From contig CAVRNU010000064.1 in the NCBI GenBank assembly GCA_963722585.1, forward strand, positions 1-64,000: a DNA stretch of 64,000 nt, read 5' to 3'. The position numbers were made by a program, and so were the translations under genes. The DNA is from KBS-96 sp963722585 (GTDB lineage Bacteria; Acidobacteriota; Terriglobia; Bryobacterales; Bryobacteraceae). This document shows positions 61,744 through 64,000 of the stretch, in pieces (the first letter of the stretch is position 1; every line of letters begins with the position of its first letter). A model generated the notes under the pieces. The model saw only the letters and a program-made list of their open reading frames with translations. It did no database searches and was not told the origin of the DNA.

Positions 61744-62811
61744 ATGCGAATGAAGCGCCTTGCCCGTTGTCTGTCCCTGTCGATCTTGGTCTGCGCGACC
61801 CTCTATCCGGCCGACGATCCACTGCCTCGCGTCCCGCCCGTTGAGTACGCTGTAGGAGCCGACCTGTCGTTCTTGAAACAGGCAGAGGATGGCGGCGTCG
61901 TGTTCAAAGATAATGGCCAGGCTAAGCCGGGACTCGAGATTTTCAAAGAACACGGTTATAACTGGATTCGTCTGCGGCTGTTTCATACGCCGCCAGAGCT
62001 TCCTAATAACTTGCAATACACGATCGCGCTGGCTACGGCTGCAAAAAAACTTGGCTTTCACTTCTTGCTCGATTTTCATTATTCGGATACTTGGGCCGAT
62101 CCAGGAAAGCAATTCATACCGAAGGCATGGCAGGGGATGCCGCATACTCAACTCGTGAACGCGGTGTTCGACTATACGCGCCAGACAATTTCCGCGTTCC
62201 GCGATGCGAACGTGCTTCCCGACAAGGTGCAAATCGGAAACGAAATTACGAATGGCATGCTATGGCCGGATGGCCGTTTGCCCGACAATTGGGACAATTT
62301 TGCCGAATTAGTCAAGGCGGGAATTGCGGGTGTTGAAGCGGGAAAAGGCAATGAGCCGAGGCCGCCAATCATGATTCATATCGACCGCGGCGGCGATAAA
62401 ATCCGAACGAAGTACTTCTTCGACAAGTTGAATTCATATCGCGTTAATTATGACGTGATTGGACAGTCTTACTATCCGTGGTGGCATGGAAGCTTGAACC
62501 ATCTTCGCGAGAACATGATTTTCATGGCCGGGGAGTACAAGAAGGACATCATCGTTGTGGAGACCGCCTACAATTGGGAGCCTGCCGAATATGAGCACAG
62601 GCCCCCGCCATTCCCGGAAACTGCGGAAGGACAGCGGCAGTTTCTCGAAGGAGTGAATCGAATCGTGCAGGAGACTCCTCAAGGCTTAGGCAAAGGTGTG
62701 TTCTGGTGGGAACCTGCGGTCATGGGCCGGCTGCGCACGCGTGGCTTTTTCGATCACGACGGCAACGCTCTACCGGTGATGACTGTTTTCGACGCCTTTA
62801 TGCGGTACTAA
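61744..62811 (+). CDS. Secreted GH53 endo-beta-1,4-galactanase
   Basis: 355 residues. GH53 enzymes cut beta-1,4-galactan side chains of pectin. A signal peptide (LARCLSLSILVCATLYPA) is followed by a TIM barrel: YAVGADLSFLKQAEDGG, LLDFHYSDTWADPGKQ, the acid/base Glu in VQIGNEITNGMLWP and the nucleophile Glu in IIVVETAYNW. Length fits a single catalytic domain. It implies use of plant cell-wall material. Divergent from the ADOP gene. Confidence 0.93.
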   Translation: MRMKRLARCLSLSILVCATLYPADDPLPRVPPVEYAVGADLSFLKQAEDGGVVFKDNGQAKPGLEIFKEHGYNWIRLRLFHTPPELPNNLQYTIALATAAKKLGFHFLLDFHYSDTWADPGKQFIPKAWQGMPHTQLVNAVFDYTRQTISAFRDANVLPDKVQIGNEITNGMLWPDGRLPDNWDNFAELVKAGIAGVEAGKGNEPRPPIMIHIDRGGDKIRTKYFFDKLNSYRVNYDVIGQSYYPWWHGSLNHLRENMIFMAGEYKKDIIVVETAYNWEPAEYEHRPPPFPETAEGQRQFLEGVNRIVQETPQGLGKGVFWWEPAVMGRLRTRGFFDHDGNALPVMTVFDAFMRY

Positions 62812-62826
62812 ACCGCTTGCAGGAAA

Positions 62827-64000
62827 TCAGGTGCCGCCGGCTAAGGGCAGATCGATCTGCTTTGTCTCGTTCTCGGAAAGGTTCACTGTCACGGCCTGGT
62901 CTTGATACTTTCTCATCGCTTCGGGATTGCGATATTCGAGGCCGGCAATGGAGGTGAAAGCGTACACGCGATAGGAACCCGGAGCGAGTCCTGACAGCGA
63001 GAATTGCGGGGCCACCGTGTAGGAGCGCGGTTCGGCCACGGAATCGCCATCGGGCAGAGCCAGAACGACAACACTTGGCAGTCCTTCGGCGCCCTTTACG
63101 TTGCCGGTGAGCGTGGCGCCACCCGGGCGAAGAATAACCTGGATGGTTTCGGGTTGCGCGCCAGGCGTCAGCACAAACTCGTTCCGGCTGAGATCCGTTT
63201 GGCCGGACCGCAATTCTGCCACGTACCATGAACCAGTGGGCTCAAATTCCACCCGATACGTTCCCGGCATGACTGGCCCGATCGCTTGAACCAAGCCGTT
63301 GTTCACGAGCTGAAATTTACCCCCGTAATGACCGAAATTACTGACGCCGTAACGTGCCGGACGATGAGGCGAAGCTGACCTGACCCCTGCGCCGCCTGTG
63401 AATTGCCTTGCGACGTGTCGTATTGAAGTTGAGCGTGAAGCATCGCGCCCGGGAAGAGCTCGACCGAAATTCCGTCTATGTCGGCGCCCGAGACCGCAAG
63501 CTGCGTTTCACCATACAGCATTCTGATTCGTATCGCTTCCGGCGCTGACGAACAACGAATAATCGCCAGGCACAATATCGAGAAACTTGAAATGGTTCCC
63601 TCTTCTTTGTATACGGGTCGTGATCTGATCGCCGTCGCGGTTATTAAGACTGATGAACATGCGTTCGCTGCTATCCCCGCTTACTGTTCCGCTGACGGAG
63701 TAAGCCTTCACCGGGGTCTCGGAAAAATTTGCTTCCTCCTGCTGGCCCGGTATGACCTGAACCGGCACTGCACCCGAAGCATCGGGCGCGCCCGGAAAGT
63801 ACACGCCCGGATAGACCTCGTCGAAGTTTTCGCCAAACGAGCGGATCTGCGGCGACAGCACTCGTACGGGACGCGTAGCGGTAGCAACAACGTATTTTCC
63901 AGGGACCAGGTTCGCGATCCTGTAGTCGCCCGAGTCGTCGGTTATAGCCGAATTGCGTTGGTCCGAGAATACTGTGCCATCCACCACATGCTGATAAATG
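62827..64000 (-). pseudogene. Carboxypeptidase-regulatory-like protein, two frameshifts, continues past the window
   Basis: On the minus strand the frame is open at the window edge (QHVVDGTVFSDQRN) with a regulatory beta domain (DDSGDYRIANLVPGKYVVAT). Near 63540 it must shift to reach EAIRIRMLYGETQLAVSG, and near 63340 shift again (after VRHVTA) to reach VSNFGHYGGKFQLVNNGLVQ and a final beta domain ending in LAGGT. Each shift is one base net. Without them this would be one long surface or receptor-associated protein of repeated beta-sandwich domains. Either a decaying gene or sequence error near a contig end. Confidence 0.7.

Overview
This window most resembles the chromosome of an Acidobacteriota bacterium, probably Solibacter/Bryobacter-like. 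The evidence is a large Oar-type TonB-dependent receptor with an N-terminal carboxypeptidase-regulatory domain, two long MacB/FtsX permeases of the type common in Acidobacteria (ADOP-like), several secreted carboxypeptidase-regulatory and TPR proteins, a varied glycoside hydrolase set, and many short palindromic intergenic repeats. This taxonomy is inferred from gene content; there is no rRNA in the window. I saw no tRNA, CRISPR array, prophage or insertion sequence, and no gene-free stretch longer than 300 bases.

Layout. 1-2.8 kb: a multidomain glycosyltransferase split by a one-base frameshift. 2.9-8.3 kb: TonB-dependent receptor and a DcaP-like porin. 8.3-11 kb: a decayed ABC permease (one stop codon plus a 4-bp duplication). 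11-12.5 kb: two adjacent 6-pyruvoyltetrahydropterin synthase (PTPS) paralogues and GTP cyclohydrolase I. 12.6-16.7 kb: small proteins (one LysW-like), a GlcG/HbpS-like protein, glutathione-independent formaldehyde dehydrogenase and two secreted unknowns. 16.7-26.5 kb, minus strand: one respiratory operon encoding a caa3-type oxidase (CtaC, D, E and a subunit IV-like protein), a dihaem cytochrome c, Rieske protein, cytochrome b-c fusion, a CtaG-ferredoxin fusion and a YtkA-like protein. 26.5-33.1 kb: glutaminyl cyclotransferase, HpnI-like glycosyltransferase, asparagine synthetase and a GT39 glycosyltransferase. 33.1-39 kb: an AhpD-like protein, a divergent Hsp70, a secreted unknown, trehalase and a DUF1080 hydrolase. 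39-41 kb, minus strand: xseB-ispA-tlyA, with tlyA frameshifted. 41-50.5 kb: M20 peptidase, FecR-domain protein, then a minus-strand carbonic anhydrase-bestrophin-GH95 operon, an orphan MacB-like permease and a TPR protein. 50.7-64 kb: TPR/carboxypeptidase-regulatory protein, YHS protein, LpxD, LOG protein, Memo-like protein, creatininase, lactonase, DinB, VOC, an intact ADOP permease, GH53 and a frameshifted carboxypeptidase-regulatory protein running off the end.

How genes work together. The respiratory operon can be read as a complete menaquinol-to-oxygen chain: cytochrome b has a PDFY Qo motif and the Rieske box II is CPCHGG, both like low-potential menaquinol-type enzymes. FolE makes dihydroneopterin triphosphate, the substrate of PTPS. 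The two PTPS paralogues have lost opposite halves of the catalytic triad: one lacks the Cys, the other the Asp-His pair. Together they could form one obligate hetero-oligomeric enzyme; this is the most striking observation in the window. Other points of interest are the overlapping carbonic anhydrase and bestrophin genes, and palindromic repeats that have entered the reading frames of two respiratory genes.
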